Of a stretch of 64,000 bases of DNA, positions 46,321 through 56,475 are shown in pieces (the first letter of the stretch is position 1; every line of letters starts with the position of its first letter). A model generated the notes under the pieces. It worked only from the letters and a program-made list of their open reading frames with translations, ran no database searches and had not been told where the DNA came from. The position numbers and the translations under genes were made by a program. The DNA is from Paeniroseomonas aquatica (GTDB taxonomy: Bacteria > Pseudomonadota > Alphaproteobacteria > Acetobacterales > Acetobacteraceae), in NCBI RefSeq assembly GCF_030409335.1, contig NZ_JAUFPN010000206.1, positions 1 through 64,000 of the forward strand, written 5' to 3'.

Positions 46321-46971
46321 TCAGGGCAGCCACATGAAGTTCGCCGTGGCACTGGCGCGGGAAATCAGCGCCCGCATGTCGGGATTGTTGTGGCCATCCT
46401 GGGCGATCAGCGCCTCCATCGGGCAGTAGAATTCATGCGCCTGCGCGATCTGGTTACGGGCAAAGCCTTCGTAGTGCCGGTTCTTGAGCCCGAAGACGAC
46501 GCGAATGTCCCGAACCGGCAGGGTCAGTGGCTGGTGCGGCTCCGCCTTCAGGATTCGAATCAGCCGCCAGCGTGGCGTCGGATCCGGCTCCTGCGCCGGG
46601 CCGAGCAGCCAATCCAGCGGGCAACAGGCCATGAGGGACGAGGTCGTGGGCGAGAAGCGGGAACGCTTGTCGAGCAGGTTCTGCAGGGAGGAGCAGGCCT
46701 CGATGCAGAGGATGTCGACATAGAGGTCGGCCGGATCGGGGCTGAAATGCAGCCAGAGCCCGTCCGGCAAGGTTCGGAGCCGGTTCGAGCCCGGCAGCTT
46801 GAGGAAGGGCTGGTTGGTCGCCGCCAGGTCGCCGGGCCTGCCGCGAAGCCAGGTGCCGGGCTGCTTCGGACTGGCCATGACCCCGGGTGGGCGTTGCGGC
46901 CACTTCTTCAGTTGTGTGCGGACCTGCTGATCGAGGGTTTGGAGGGATGCGGAGCTGGCAGCTTCGCCCAT
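46321..46971 (-). CDS. Orphan hypothetical protein in a less GC-rich patch
   Basis: This 216-residue protein has no recognised domain. It has SNRLRTLPDGLWLHFSPDP and ADLYVDILCIEACSSLQNLL in the middle, CCPLDWLLGPAQEPDP, and a Trp/Phe/Tyr-rich end (HEFYCPMEALIAQDGHNNPDM). Composition (more Asn, Gln, Lys, Cys) differs from its neighbours, and the adjoining 46972-47130 is visibly AT-richer, so horizontal gain is possible. AGGA 8 nt before the ATG supports translation. No operon partner except the racemase gene downstream. Confidence 0.6.
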   Translation of the reverse strand: MGEAASSASLQTLDQQVRTQLKKWPQRPPGVMASPKQPGTWLRGRPGDLAATNQPFLKLPGSNRLRTLPDGLWLHFSPDPADLYVDILCIEACSSLQNLLDKRSRFSPTTSSLMACCPLDWLLGPAQEPDPTPRWRLIRILKAEPHQPLTLPVRDIRVVFGLKNRHYEGFARNQIAQAHEFYCPMEALIAQDGHNNPDMRALISRASATANFMWLP

Positions 46972-47134
46972 TGAATGAGTCCTGGCCTAGATATGCAACT
47001 CAGAGCCGTAGTCTTGGTCTGATCGATTCGATATCGCAAGAGATATTCCGGGCAAAACTCGAATTCCTGGAGCCCATGATTTTGCACCATGGCCAAGGCC
47101 AATACTGCTCACCCGTAAGTGACGGTCGCTTGGC

Positions 47135-47170
47135 AAAAAGAAACGCCGACCAGAAAGGATTCTGGCCGGC
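47135..47170 (-). terminator. Rho-independent terminator of gltA
   Basis: On the minus strand GCCGGCCAGAA and TTCTGGTCGGC form an 11-bp stem (one G-T pair) with a TCCT loop, followed by GTTTCTTTTT. It lies about 64 nt past the gltA stop and is the clearest intrinsic terminator in the window. Confidence 0.85.
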
Positions 47171-47233
47171 GTCCTTCATCTTGCATCTTCACTGCGGCGC
47201 CCGCGAGGCGCCGCGGTCAAGTCTTGGGCCGGG

Positions 47234-48553
47234 TCAGCTCCGGCGATCGACCGCGACGTAGTCGCGGGTGCCGGCGCCCCGGTAGATCTGCCGCGGGCGG
47301 CCGATGCGCTGGGCCGGATCCTCGATCAGCTCCTTCCACTGGCTCACCCAGCCGACCGTCCGTGCCACCGCGAAGAGCACGGTGAACATGTGCGTCGGGA
47401 TGCCCATCGCCTTCAGGATGATGCCCGAATAGAAGTCAACGTTCGGATAGAGTTTGCGCTGGATGAAGTAGTCGTCGGTCAGCGCGATCCGCTCCATCTC
47501 CATCGCCATGTCGAGCAGCGGGCTGTCCTTGATGCCGAGCTCGGCCAGGACCTCGTGGCAGGTGTCCTTCATGATGGTCGCGCGCGGATCGAAGTTCTTG
47601 TAGACCCGGTGGCCGAAGCCCATCAGCTTGGTGTGGCTGTTCTTGTCCTTCACTTCCTTAATGAACTGCGGGATGTTCTCCTTGGTGCCGATCTCGGCCA
47701 GCATCTTCAGCACGGCCTCGTTCGCACCGCCATGCGCCGGGCCCCAGAGGGCGGCGATGCCGGCGGCGATGCAGGCAAAGGGATTGGCGCCGGTCGAGCC
47801 CGCCAGCCGCACCGTGGAGGTCGAGGCATTCTGCTCGTGGTCGGCGTGCAGGACCAGGATGCGGTCCATCGCCCGCGACAGGATCGGGTTGTTGACGTAG
47901 GGCTCCGCCGGCACGGCGTTGAGCATGTAGAGGAAATTCTCCGCATAGCTCAGGTCGTTGCGGGGGTACATGAAGGGCTGGCCGATCGAGTACTTGTAGG
48001 CCCAGGCGGCGATGGTCGGGACCTTGGCGATCAGCCGGAAGGCCGCGATCTCACGCTGGCGCGGATCGTTGATGTCGAGGTTGTCGTGGTAGAAGGCGGC
48101 CAGCGCCCCGACCACGCCGCAGAGGATCGCCATCGGGTGGGCATCGCGGCGGAAGCCGTCGAAGAAGCGCCGCAGCTGCTCGTGCACCATGGTGTGGTTG
48201 GTGACGTTCTTGCGGAAATCGGCCAGCTGCGTGCCGGTCGGCAGCTCGCCCTCCAGCAGCAGATAGGCGACTTCGATGAAGTCGGACTTCTCGGCCAGCT
48301 GCTCGATCGGGTAGCCGCGGTACAGCAGGATGCCGGCATCGCCGTCGATGTAGGTGATCTTGCTTTCGCAGGACGCGGTGGCGCCGTAACCTGGGTCGAA
48401 GGTGAAGACCCCGAGGTCGCCGTAGAGCTTACGGATATCGGCCACTGCAGGCCCGAGCGTGCCGGTCAGGAGCGGCAGGGTGGTGCTGCGATTGGTCCCA
48501 TCCAAGGTAACGGTGACGGAGGCTTTCGCCGCCTCTTTTGCCGTGCTGCTCAT
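47234..48553 (-). CDS. gltA: Citrate synthase (hexameric type II)
   Basis: This 439-residue enzyme condenses oxaloacetate and acetyl-CoA. Family blocks include [20 protein letters not shown] near 68, NFLYMLN, the active-site His in [19 protein letters not shown] near 238, [11 protein letters not shown] near 272, [15 protein letters not shown] near 309, and [14 protein letters not shown] with the catalytic Asp. The N-terminal extension is typical of NADH-sensitive Gram-negative GltA. It is monocistronic with a terminator downstream and a candidate promoter upstream. Confidence 0.95.
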   Translation of the reverse strand: MSSTAKEAAKASVTVTLDGTNRSTTLPLLTGTLGPAVADIRKLYGDLGVFTFDPGYGATASCESKITYIDGDAGILLYRGYPIEQLAEKSDFIEVAYLLLEGELPTGTQLADFRKNVTNHTMVHEQLRRFFDGFRRDAHPMAILCGVVGALAAFYHDNLDINDPRQREIAAFRLIAKVPTIAAWAYKYSIGQPFMYPRNDLSYAENFLYMLNAVPAEPYVNNPILSRAMDRILVLHADHEQNASTSTVRLAGSTGANPFACIAAGIAALWGPAHGGANEAVLKMLAEIGTKENIPQFIKEVKDKNSHTKLMGFGHRVYKNFDPRATIMKDTCHEVLAELGIKDSPLLDMAMEMERIALTDDYFIQRKLYPNVDFYSGIILKAMGIPTHMFTVLFAVARTVGWVSQWKELIEDPAQRIGRPRQIYRGAGTRDYVAVDRRS

Positions 48554-48612
48554 CTCGCCTGTATCCTCGGATATTGCGGCGCCGTAGTGGACGGGCCGAC
48601 ATGGTGCGGCGC

Positions 48613-48642
48613 AAGATATCGGTTGGCGGCGAAGCTTGGCAA
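48613..48642 (-). promoter_or_regulatory. Candidate gltA promoter
   Basis: On the minus strand TTGCCA (48642-48637) and TATCTT (48618-48613) are separated by 18 nt, about 60 nt ahead of the gltA ATG. The match is fair, not exact. Confidence 0.4.
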
Positions 48643-48755
48643 CGCAGCCTTGAACAAATGCTGAACGCCCCGGTGCTTCGGCACGGATCGGAAACCTGGG
48701 CGCGAATTCGCGCTCCGGCCGGCAGTGACCAGGCGGCGTTCGCCGCAACGGCCGT

Positions 48756-50444
48756 TCAGCGCGCCAGGCCGGCGGCGTAGGAAGCGGGTTCGGTCAGCAC
48801 TGCGCGGGCCATCGCGGCATCGACCGGCCGGCCTTCCGCCGGTGGGCAGGTATCGCGCAGGCTGGCCACCTCGCTGGCCGGCACCGGCGCCCGCGCCGCC
48901 CGTTGCCGTGCGAGTGTCGCCGCCATGGGGGAGTCGCCCAGCCGCAGCCGCGCCAGCGCATCGGCCGCGGCATCCACGCCGAGGCTCGTGCACAGTGCCG
49001 GCAGCACCCCGAGGCCCTGGAGCGGCCAGCCCAGCGGTGCCAGGACCCGCGACCAGGTCACCAGCAGTTCGCCGCCGTTCGGCAGCGGCACCACCACCTG
49101 GATCAGCCCCTTGCCGGTGGTGACGCTCCCGATGACCACGGCCCGGCCCCGGTCGCCGAGGGCGGCGGCGACGATTTCGGCCGCCGAAGCGGAGCGGCCA
49201 TCCACCAGCACCACCAGGGGCACGCCGGTCGCCTGGTCGCCCGCGGTCGCAACATAGACCCGGTCCGCGTCCGGGTGCCGCCCCGAGGTCCTGGCGACCA
49301 CCCCGCCCGGCAAGAAGGCCCCGGCGACGGCCACCGCCTGACCCAGCAGCCCGCCGCGATTGCCGCGCAGGTCCAGCACGATGCCGCGCGGGCGGCCTGG
49401 GCGGAAGCCTTCCGCCAGGGCCGCCAGCACGTTGCGGTCGGTCGCGGTCGAGAAATTCTCGAGCTGCAGCCAAAGGATATCCTCGCGCCGCTCGGCATGC
49501 ACCGTCTCCGGCGCCAGCAGGCTCCGCAACAGCCGCGCCTCGAAGCGCCGGTTGCCGCGCTGGAGGCGCAGCACCACCTCGCTGCCGGCCGGGCCTTCCA
49601 GCAAGGCGGCGGCACTGGCCAGATCCTGCCCGCTGACCGGGCGGCCGTCGATCGCCAGCACCCGGTCACCCGGCCGCAACCGCGCCATCGCCGCCGGCCC
49701 GCCCTGGCTGAGCGCCGCTAGCACCACCGTGTCGCCACGCCCGGCCGCCAGCCGCAGGCCGAGCCCCACCTGGCCGATCCGGCGCGCCCGGGCCGAGCCG
49801 GCCTCCTCCGGTGTCAGGTAGCGGCTGTAGGGGTCGAGGTGGTTGAACAATTCCTCGAAGCCGCTGCGCAGCATCCGTTCCGCCCCGGCCTGCCGCAGCA
49901 AGGGGGAGGCCTGCCATGCAGCCTCGAACAGTGCGGCCAGACCCTGGGCCAGGGCCGGCGCCGCCGCATCCCCGGCGACCGCCGGGGGGGGCAGGGGACG
50001 CGCGGCCAGCAAACGCTCGCCGGCGTTGAGCAGCAGAGTGCCGGACCGCAGCTCGGATTTCAGCAGCGGCTCCAGCACCTCGAGCCCACGCAGGGTCCAG
50101 AGCCCGATGTCGGCCGGGGCGGCGCGTTCCAGGTGCCGCTCCAGCACCGCGCCCAGCGCCACCGCCAGCACCGCCTGGACCGGTTCGCGGGGGAAATCCT
50201 CCTGTGCCGCCGCCGGCTTCGGCAGCAGCAACAGCAGGGCCAGGATCAGTGCCGCCCGGACCTGCCGCCGCCAGCCGGGCGGCGCCTGGGCTGCAGCGGC
50301 GGCAGACCCTGCATCAGGTGGAACACCATCCCGCCGGTGTGCGGCGTGGCCTCGGCGAGGCGCACCTCGACCGCCTGGCCCAGGGCAAAGCGCAGCCCCG
50401 TCCGCTGGCCCGCCAGGGCGCGCCTCGGCAAATCCTGCAACCAT
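48756..50444 (-). CDS. S41-family C-terminal processing peptidase
   Basis: This carboxy-terminal-processing protease has a secretion signal ([23 protein letters not shown], quoted in part as [16 protein letters not shown]), a PDZ domain ([13 protein letters not shown] to VVLRLQRG) and the S41 catalytic domain with the nucleophile Ser in [20 protein letters not shown] (20 residues) and the Lys in [11 protein letters not shown]. It acts in the periplasm. The start is unclear: the only in-frame ATG (50444) lies inside rnr and adds about 60 unlikely residues before the signal. A CTG whose next bases give the rnr stop TGA at 50246 is a possible non-standard start. Coordinates at the 5' end are provisional. 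Confidence 0.8.
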   Translation of the reverse strand: MVAGFAEARPGGPADGAALCPGPGGRGAPRRGHAAHRRDGVPPDAGSAAAAAQAPPGWRRQVRAALILALLLLLPKPAAAQEDFPREPVQAVLAVALGAVLERHLERAAPADIGLWTLRGLEVLEPLLKSELRSGTLLLNAGERLLAARPLPPPAVAGDAAAPALAQGLAALFEAAWQASPLLRQAGAERMLRSGFEELFNHLDPYSRYLTPEEAGSARARRIGQVGLGLRLAAGRGDTVVLAALSQGGPAAMARLRPGDRVLAIDGRPVSGQDLASAAALLEGPAGSEVVLRLQRGNRRFEARLLRSLLAPETVHAERREDILWLQLENFSTATDRNVLAALAEGFRPGRPRGIVLDLRGNRGGLLGQAVAVAGAFLPGGVVARTSGRHPDADRVYVATAGDQATGVPLVVLVDGRSASAAEIVAAALGDRGRAVVIGSVTTGKGLIQVVVPLPNGGELLVTWSRVLAPLGWPLQGLGVLPALCTSLGVDAAADALARLRLGDSPMAATLARQRAARAPVPASEVASLRDTCPPAEGRPVDAAMARAVLTEPASYAAGLAR

Positions 50445-52441
50445 CGATCATCCGGCAGGGAACCGAGCGGAACAATTCCACTGGCCCCATTACTATCCAC
50501 GGTGACGAACAGGCCGAAGCGTGTCACCCCGGAAATGCGTGCCTCGAACACGTCTCCGATACGATGTGCCATATGAGCCGCAAGGTAGCGGTCGACCGCG
50601 TCCCGCTCGGCCGCCGCGGACCGGCGCTCGGTGCCGGTGATATGCTCCCCGGTATCGGCAAAACGGTCCGCCTCGGGCTCCGCCAGCCCGCCGTCGCCGA
50701 GCTTCAAGCCGCGGATCAGCGCCCGGTGGACCAGGAGGTCGGCGTAGCGGCGGATCGGGCTGGTGAAATGAGCGTAGCGCGGCAGGGCCAGGCCGAAATG
50801 GCCGATGTTCTCCGGCGCATAGGCCGCCTGGGACTGGCCGCGCAGCACCGTCTCGTTCACCAGCCGCTCATGTTCCGCGCCACGAACCAGATCCAGCACC
50901 TGGGCGAAGTGGCGCGGCTGGAGCTGGTCGCCGGGCGGCAGGGTGATGTCGAAGGTGGCGAGGAAGGCGCGGAGCCCCTCCAGCTTCTCGTCCGAAGGCC
51001 GGTCGTGCACCCGGTACATGCAGGGCTGGCCGAGCCTTTCCAGCTCCTCCGCGGCGCAGACATTGGCCGCGACCATGAATTCCTCGATCAGCCGGTGGGC
51101 GTCGAGCCGGGCGCGCGGCTCCACCGCCAGCACCATCCCGGCCGGGTCGAGGATGACCCGGCGCTCCGGCAAGTCGAGGTCCAGCGTGCCACGGCGGTCG
51201 CGGGCGGACAGCAAGGCGCGGTAAGCGCCGTAGAGCGCCGCCAGGGTGCCGGTCGGGTCCTCGCCGGCATCCTGGGCGGCCTGCACCGCCTCGTAGGTCA
51301 GGCGGGCGGCGCTGCGCATCAGGCCGCGGCCGAAGCGGTGGCGGGTCTTGCTGCCAGCGGCGTCGATGTGGAATTCGACGAAGAGGCAGCCGCGGTCCTC
51401 GCCCGGGCGCAGGCTGCACCAGCCGTTGGACAGCGCCTCGGGGAGCATCGGCACGACGCGGTCGGGGAAATAGACGCTGTTGCCGCGCAGCCAGGCGTCG
51501 CGGTCCAGGGCACTGCCGGGGCGGACGTAATGCGCCACGTCGGCGATGGCGACGAGCAGCCGCCAGCCGCCCCCGGACGGCTCCGCCCAGACCGCATCGT
51601 CGAAGTCGCGCGCATCCTCGCCGTCGATGGTGACGAGGGGGATGGCCCGGAGATCCTCGCGGCCCTCGAGGGCTGCCGCCTTGGCCGCCTCGGCCTCGGC
51701 CAGGGCATCGCCATGGAAGGCATGCGGGATGCCATGCGCATGGATGCAGAGCAGCGAGACGGAGCGCGGCTCCCCCATCCGTCCCAGTCTTTCGATGATC
51801 CGGGCGGGGCGCAGGCCCAGCGCCTGGCCGGGCAGGGGTTCGGCCAGGACGATCTCGCCGGGCTCGGCGCCATTGGCCTGGCCGGGGGGGACCTCCCATT
51901 CCGCCTTGTGGCGGCGGTCGGTCGGGATGATCCGGCCATGCTCGTAGATGCCGAGGATGCGGGCGGGGGCGGGGCCGGCGACCCGCTTGACCGTGGTGCC
52001 GTCGTACTTGCTGCGGCCGGCGGGCTTCAGCCGGGCCAGAACCCGCTCGCCTGGCGCCAGCGCGGGCTGGCCGGGGCGTTCGGGGCGCATGTAGATCAGC
52101 GGCATCTCGCCCTGGGCCGAGGTCCAGCCGAGCGGCCGGGCCAGCGGGTCGCCGTCCGGGTCGGTGCCGAAGATCTCGACCACCGCCATCTCGGGCAACC
52201 GTCCGGGGGCGGCCAGCCCGTGCCGTCCCGCCGGCATCGCCGAGCCATCCTGCTTCAGGGCCTTCAGCAATTCGCGGAGCGCCGGGCGCTGGTCCGTGGT
52301 CAGGCCGAAATGCCGGCTGATCTCGGTCTTCCCGACCTTCCCGGGGGCAGCGCGGATGAAGCGCCGTAGATCCTCCTTCGAGGGCAGCGGCCGGGGCCCG
52401 GCCAGGGCATCGCCCGGCGGCCTGGCCTGGCGCCGCGGCAC
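50246..52441 (-). CDS. rnr: Ribonuclease R
   Basis: This 731-residue 3'-5' exoribonuclease degrades structured RNA. It has an N-terminal winged-helix and cold-shock part, the RNB catalytic domain with the metal-binding Asp cluster VTIDGEDARDFDDAVW near 270 and HFTSPIRRYADLLVHRAL near 560, and an S1 domain (GDVFEARISGVTRFGLFVTV) near 627. The C terminus is a short basic tail. The start is GTG at 52441, 1 nt after the topA stop, so it is coupled to topA. Confidence 0.95.
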   Translation of the reverse strand: MPRRQARPPGDALAGPRPLPSKEDLRRFIRAAPGKVGKTEISRHFGLTTDQRPALRELLKALKQDGSAMPAGRHGLAAPGRLPEMAVVEIFGTDPDGDPLARPLGWTSAQGEMPLIYMRPERPGQPALAPGERVLARLKPAGRSKYDGTTVKRVAGPAPARILGIYEHGRIIPTDRRHKAEWEVPPGQANGAEPGEIVLAEPLPGQALGLRPARIIERLGRMGEPRSVSLLCIHAHGIPHAFHGDALAEAEAAKAAALEGREDLRAIPLVTIDGEDARDFDDAVWAEPSGGGWRLLVAIADVAHYVRPGSALDRDAWLRGNSVYFPDRVVPMLPEALSNGWCSLRPGEDRGCLFVEFHIDAAGSKTRHRFGRGLMRSAARLTYEAVQAAQDAGEDPTGTLAALYGAYRALLSARDRRGTLDLDLPERRVILDPAGMVLAVEPRARLDAHRLIEEFMVAANVCAAEELERLGQPCMYRVHDRPSDEKLEGLRAFLATFDITLPPGDQLQPRHFAQVLDLVRGAEHERLVNETVLRGQSQAAYAPENIGHFGLALPRYAHFTSPIRRYADLLVHRALIRGLKLGDGGLAEPEADRFADTGEHITGTERRSAAAERDAVDRYLAAHMAHRIGDVFEARISGVTRFGLFVTVDSNGASGIVPLGSLPDDRWLQDLPRRALAGQRTGLRFALGQAVEVRLAEATPHTGGMVFHLMQGLPPLQPRRRPAGGGRSGRH

Positions 52442-52442
52442 C

Positions 52443-55247
52443 TCAGGCCTTGCCCTTGGCCGCCGCCTTGGCCGCGGCTGGCTTCGCCGCGGATTTGGCC
52501 CGGACCGCTGCCTTGACCGCCGGCGCCTTGGCCGCGGCCTTCTTGGGAGCGGCCTTGGCCGCCGGCTTCGCGGCCGGAGCCTTGCGCGCCGGCGCCGGCT
52601 CCGTCGCCGGCGCTTCCGGTGGCGCAGCCCCGTTCGCCTTGGCCTTGGCGGGAGCCTTGGCCTTCGCCTTGCCCTTCCCCCCCTTGACCAGGGGCTTTAG
52701 CTCCTTGCCCTTCTCGGCCAGCAGGGTGACCACCTGCTCCAGCGTCGCCTCCTCCATCGCCAGGTTGCGCGGCAGGTTGGCGACGGTCTTGCCGTGCTGG
52801 GCATAGGGGCCGAAGCGGCCCTTGCGGATCTCGACCGGGGCGCCGTCCTTCGGATGGGTTCCGAGCAGCCGCACCTTGGCCCGCGCCTTGGCCAGCAGCT
52901 CCATCGCCCGGTTCATGCCGAGCGCCAGCACGTCGTCGCCGGGCTCCAGCGACTGGTAGGTGGTGCCGAGCCGGATGTAGGGGCCGAAGCGGCCGATGCC
53001 GGCGGTGATCTCCTCGCCGGTCTCGGGGTCGCGGCCGATCGGCCGCGGCAGCGACAGCAGCGCCACCGCCCGGTCGAGGTCGAGGGTCTCCGGGTCCATG
53101 TCCCGCGTCAGGCTGGACCTTCGGGGCTTGGTCGGCTTGCCCTTGGCATCGACCCCGGCCTCGCCCTGCTGGACATAGAGCCCGTAGGGGCCGCGGCGGA
53201 GGGTGATGGCCTCGCCGCTCGCCGGGTCCTGGCCCAGCTCGCGCTGGCCCTCGGCCAGGCTGGTGGTGTTCTCGCCGTCGGCACCGGGCACCGCCAGCGG
53301 CCGGGTGTAGCGGCATTCTGGGTAGTTGGAGCAGCCGATGAAGGCGCCGGTGCGGCCCAGACGCAGTCCGAGCCGGCCGCCCGAGCAGGCCGGGCAGACC
53401 CGCGGGTCGGTGCCATCGGCCTTGGCCGGGAAGAAGTGCGGCCCGAGCTCCTCGTCCAGCGTGTCGATGACGTCGCTGATCTTGAGGTCCTTGGTCGCAT
53501 CGATGGCCTTGCGGAAATCCTCCCAGAAGGCCCGCATGACCGCGCGCCAGTCGATCTTGCCGCCGGAGATGTCGTCGAGCTGACCCTCGAGTCCGGCGGT
53601 GAAGCCGGTATCGACGTAGCGCTCGAAGAAGGAGACCAGGAAGGCGGTCACCAGCCTCCCGCGGTCCTGCGGGATGAAGCGCCGCTTGTCGAGCGTGACG
53701 TAGTCGCGGTCCTGCAGCACCTGCAGGATGGAGGCATAGGTGGAGGGCCGGCCGATGCCGAGCTCCTCCATCTTCTTCACCAGCGAGGCTTCCGAGAAGC
53801 GCGGCGGCGGCTGGGTGAAGTGCTGGCTGGCGGTGACCTCGCCGCGCTTCAGCGGGTCGTTCTCCCGCATCGGCGGCAGGGTGCGGGTATCGTCGTCCGG
53901 CTTGGCGTCGTCGGGGGCGGCGATGCCGGCACGGGCATCGGCGGCGCGGTCGTCCTCGTCCTCGCGGTACAGCTTGAGGAAGCCGTCGAAGGCGATGACC
54001 GAGCCGGTCGCCCGCAGGATGGTCTTGCGGCTCTCGTCCGCCAGCTCGACCGTGGTCTGGTCGATCTCGGCCGATTGCATCTGGCTGGCGACGGCGCGCT
54101 TCCAGACCAGCTCGTAGAGCTTGCGCTGCCGGTCGTCGAGGAAGCGGGCGACCTTCTCCGGGGTATTGGCGACGTCGGTCGGGCGCACCGCCTCATGCGC
54201 TTCCTGGGCGTTCTTGGCCTTGGAGCTGTATTCCCGCGGCGCGCTGGGCAAATAGCTCGCGCCGAACTCCTCCTGCACGTGGTCGCGGATCGCGGCGATC
54301 GCCTCCCGCGCCATCTGCACGCCGTCGGTCCGCATGTAGGTGATGAGACCGACGGTCTCGCCCTGCATGTCGACGCCTTCATAGAGCTGCTGCGCCGTGC
54401 GCATGGTCTGCTGGGCGCCGAAGCCGAGCTTCCGGCTGGCTTCCTGCTGCAGGGTGCTGGTGGTGAAGGGCGCTGGCGGGTTGCGCTTGACCCGGCGCTT
54501 CTCGACCGTGGTGACCGCGAAGGTCCCGGCCTCGACCTGCGCCTTGGCGGCCATCGCCTTGGCTTCGTCGTTCAGGTCGAACTGGTCGAGCTTGCGGCCA
54601 TCGAGGTGGGTCAGCCGGGCGCCGAAGGGGGCGCCCTGCGGCGTCTGGAAGCGGCCTTCCACGCTCCAGTATTCGCGGGCGCGGAAGTCCTCGATCTCGG
54701 CCTCACGCTCGCAGATCAGCCGCAGCGCGACGGATTGCACCCGCCCCGCCGAACGGCTGCCGGGCAGCTTCCGCCACAGCACCGGCGAGAGGGTGAAGCC
54801 GACCAGGTAGTCCAGCGCGCGCCGGGCCAGATAGGCGTCAATCAGCGGCGCATCGAGATCGCGCGGATGGGCGAGGGCGTATTGCACCGCCCGCTTGGTG
54901 ATCTCGTTGAAGGTGATGCGGCGGACCTCGACACCCTTCAGCGCGCCGCGGCGGGCCAGCATCTCCTGGACGTGCCAGGAGATCGCCTCGCCCTCCCGAT
55001 CCGGATCGGTGGCGAGGAAGAGCCGCTTGGCCCCCTTCAGGGCCCGAGCGATCTCGTTGACCTGGCGTTCGCCGCGGTCCTCGGATTCCCAGTCCATGGC
55101 GAAATCCTCGTCCGGCCGGACCGAGCCGTCCTTGGGCGGCAGGTCGCGCACATGGCCGAAGCTGGCCAGGACCTTGAAGTCCCCGCCGAGGTATTTGTTG
55201 ATGGTCTTGGCCTTGGCCGGCGATTCGACGACGACGACGTCCGTCAT
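52443..55247 (-). CDS. topA: DNA topoisomerase I
   Basis: This 934-residue type IA topoisomerase relaxes negative supercoils. The Toprim domain begins VVVVESPAKAKTINKYLGG with FLATDPDREGEAISWH; the active-site Tyr is in LITYMRTDGVQ near 310. One four-Cys zinc ribbon (CPACSGGRLGLRLGRTGAFI, then CSNYPEC, near 615-640) and several Topo-C repeats (LRRGPYGLYVQQGE, IGRFGPYIRLGT, IRKGRFGPYAQHG) follow. A Lys/Ala/Pro-rich tail of about 80 residues ends the protein, as in alphaproteobacterial TopA. The start at 55247 is standard; dprA precedes it by 73 nt. Confidence 0.96.
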   Translation of the reverse strand: MTDVVVVESPAKAKTINKYLGGDFKVLASFGHVRDLPPKDGSVRPDEDFAMDWESEDRGERQVNEIARALKGAKRLFLATDPDREGEAISWHVQEMLARRGALKGVEVRRITFNEITKRAVQYALAHPRDLDAPLIDAYLARRALDYLVGFTLSPVLWRKLPGSRSAGRVQSVALRLICEREAEIEDFRAREYWSVEGRFQTPQGAPFGARLTHLDGRKLDQFDLNDEAKAMAAKAQVEAGTFAVTTVEKRRVKRNPPAPFTTSTLQQEASRKLGFGAQQTMRTAQQLYEGVDMQGETVGLITYMRTDGVQMAREAIAAIRDHVQEEFGASYLPSAPREYSSKAKNAQEAHEAVRPTDVANTPEKVARFLDDRQRKLYELVWKRAVASQMQSAEIDQTTVELADESRKTILRATGSVIAFDGFLKLYREDEDDRAADARAGIAAPDDAKPDDDTRTLPPMRENDPLKRGEVTASQHFTQPPPRFSEASLVKKMEELGIGRPSTYASILQVLQDRDYVTLDKRRFIPQDRGRLVTAFLVSFFERYVDTGFTAGLEGQLDDISGGKIDWRAVMRAFWEDFRKAIDATKDLKISDVIDTLDEELGPHFFPAKADGTDPRVCPACSGGRLGLRLGRTGAFIGCSNYPECRYTRPLAVPGADGENTTSLAEGQRELGQDPASGEAITLRRGPYGLYVQQGEAGVDAKGKPTKPRRSSLTRDMDPETLDLDRAVALLSLPRPIGRDPETGEEITAGIGRFGPYIRLGTTYQSLEPGDDVLALGMNRAMELLAKARAKVRLLGTHPKDGAPVEIRKGRFGPYAQHGKTVANLPRNLAMEEATLEQVVTLLAEKGKELKPLVKGGKGKAKAKAPAKAKANGAAPPEAPATEPAPARKAPAAKPAAKAAPKKAAAKAPAVKAAVRAKSAAKPAAAKAAAKGKA

Positions 55248-55320
55248 GGACTCCAGATCCGTTGGCCCACTGCGTTCGGGCAAGGAAGGCGCGATCTTCG
55301 GGTCACCCTTCAGGACCTGA

Positions 55321-56460
55321 TCAGGCGGGGCAGGTGAGCGCCACCCGGTTGCCCGGCAGCATCTCCACCCGCCCTGCCAGCTCAAGATCGAGAAGGATCG
55401 CCTGGACCGCGGAGGGCGACAGGTGGCAGCGCCGCATCACCTCGTCAACCGCGATCGGGTCACCACTAAGCAATTCAAGCACTTGGCCCGCATCGTCCGG
55501 AGGAGGGGACGGTTCCAGCACCGATTCAGCCATTCGATCGGCATCGGTCCAACGCGGCTGGGGCGCGAAGACCGGCCCGTCGTGCGGCGCCTCGGGCAGG
55601 TGCTCAAGCACGTCGGCGACGGATTCGGTCAGGTGCGCGCCCTGGCGGATCAGGTCGTTGGAGCCGCGGCAGCGGGGATCGAGCGGGCTGCCCGGCACGG
55701 CGAAGAGCTCCCGCCCCGCCTCCAGCGCCAGCCGGGCCGTGATGAGGCTGCCCGAGCGCAGCGCCGCCTCCACCACCACCACGCCGAGCGAGAGGCTGGC
55801 GACGATGCGGTTGCGCCGGGGGAAGTGGCGGGCGAGGGGGGCGGTGCCAAATGGCGCCTCGGCGACCACCGCGCCGCCCTCCTCGGCGATGCGGGCCTGC
55901 AGCTTGGCATGGTCCGGCGGATAGGGCTGGTCGAGCCCGCCGGCGATGGCGGCGACGGTGCGGCCCCGCCGCAGCGCCCCGAGATGGGCCGCGGCGTCGA
56001 TGCCCCGCGCCAGGCCGGAGACCACCACCAGCCCGGCCGCGGCGAGCTGTTCGGCTAGGTCCTCCGCCATGCGCCGGCCCCCGGCCGAGGCATTGCGGGC
56101 GCCGACCAGGGCGACGGCACGGCCGGTCAGGGCGGCCGGGTCGCCAAGCACGGCCAGGACCGGCGGCGCATCCTCCTGCAGGTCGAGCAGCGGCGGGTAG
56201 GGGAGCTCCCCGGCGAAGAGGAAGCGGCCGCCGAGGCGCTGCACCGCGGCCCATTCCCGCCGCGCATCCGCCTCCGGGCAGATCACCAGCGGTGTGCCGC
56301 GGCGGGCGGCCAGCCGGGGCAGGGCAGCGAGCGCGGCGGCGGCGCTGCCGTGCCGGGCCATCAGCCGGCGGAAATTGACCGGACCGATGCCGTCGGTGCG
56401 GGCCAGCCGCAGGCGGGCGAGCTCCTCGGCCTCGGTCTGGCGCGGGCGGGCTGCGAACAA
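55321..56460 (-). CDS. dprA: DNA-processing protein DprA
   Basis: This 379-residue protein loads RecA on single-stranded DNA during transformation. The Rossmann-like core has VALVGARNASAGGRRMAED near 135-153, VVSGLARGIDAAAHLGAL near 165-182, AIAGGLDQPYPPDH, and RRNRIVASLSLGVVVVEA. The C-terminal winged helix (IAVDEVMRRCHLSPSAVQAIL) is also present. Start: TTG at 56460 with AAGGA 9 nt upstream, preferred over the TTG at 56490. A perfect 8-bp inverted repeat lies just upstream. In the plsY-dprA-topA run. Confidence 0.92.
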   Translation of the reverse strand: MFAARPRQTEAEELARLRLARTDGIGPVNFRRLMARHGSAAAALAALPRLAARRGTPLVICPEADARREWAAVQRLGGRFLFAGELPYPPLLDLQEDAPPVLAVLGDPAALTGRAVALVGARNASAGGRRMAEDLAEQLAAAGLVVVSGLARGIDAAAHLGALRRGRTVAAIAGGLDQPYPPDHAKLQARIAEEGGAVVAEAPFGTAPLARHFPRRNRIVASLSLGVVVVEAALRSGSLITARLALEAGRELFAVPGSPLDPRCRGSNDLIRQGAHLTESVADVLEHLPEAPHDGPVFAPQPRWTDADRMAESVLEPSPPPDDAGQVLELLSGDPIAVDEVMRRCHLSPSAVQAILLDLELAGRVEMLPGNRVALTCPA

Positions 56461-56475
56461 GGCGCCGGATCCTTC

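Noticed and set aside
46887-47261. Plus-strand frame of 124 codons downstream of the orphan gene
   Set aside because: It runs through the gltA terminator and the end of gltA, with no ribosome site.
52445-52690. Lys/Ala-rich end of topA as a separate histone-like gene
   Set aside because: It is in frame with topA with no internal start or ribosome site; such tails are normal for alphaproteobacterial TopA.
52794-55337. Very long open frame of 847 codons antisense to topA
   Set aside because: It mirrors topA in a GC-rich sequence, has no family motif and an unnatural composition; topA itself has all its domains.
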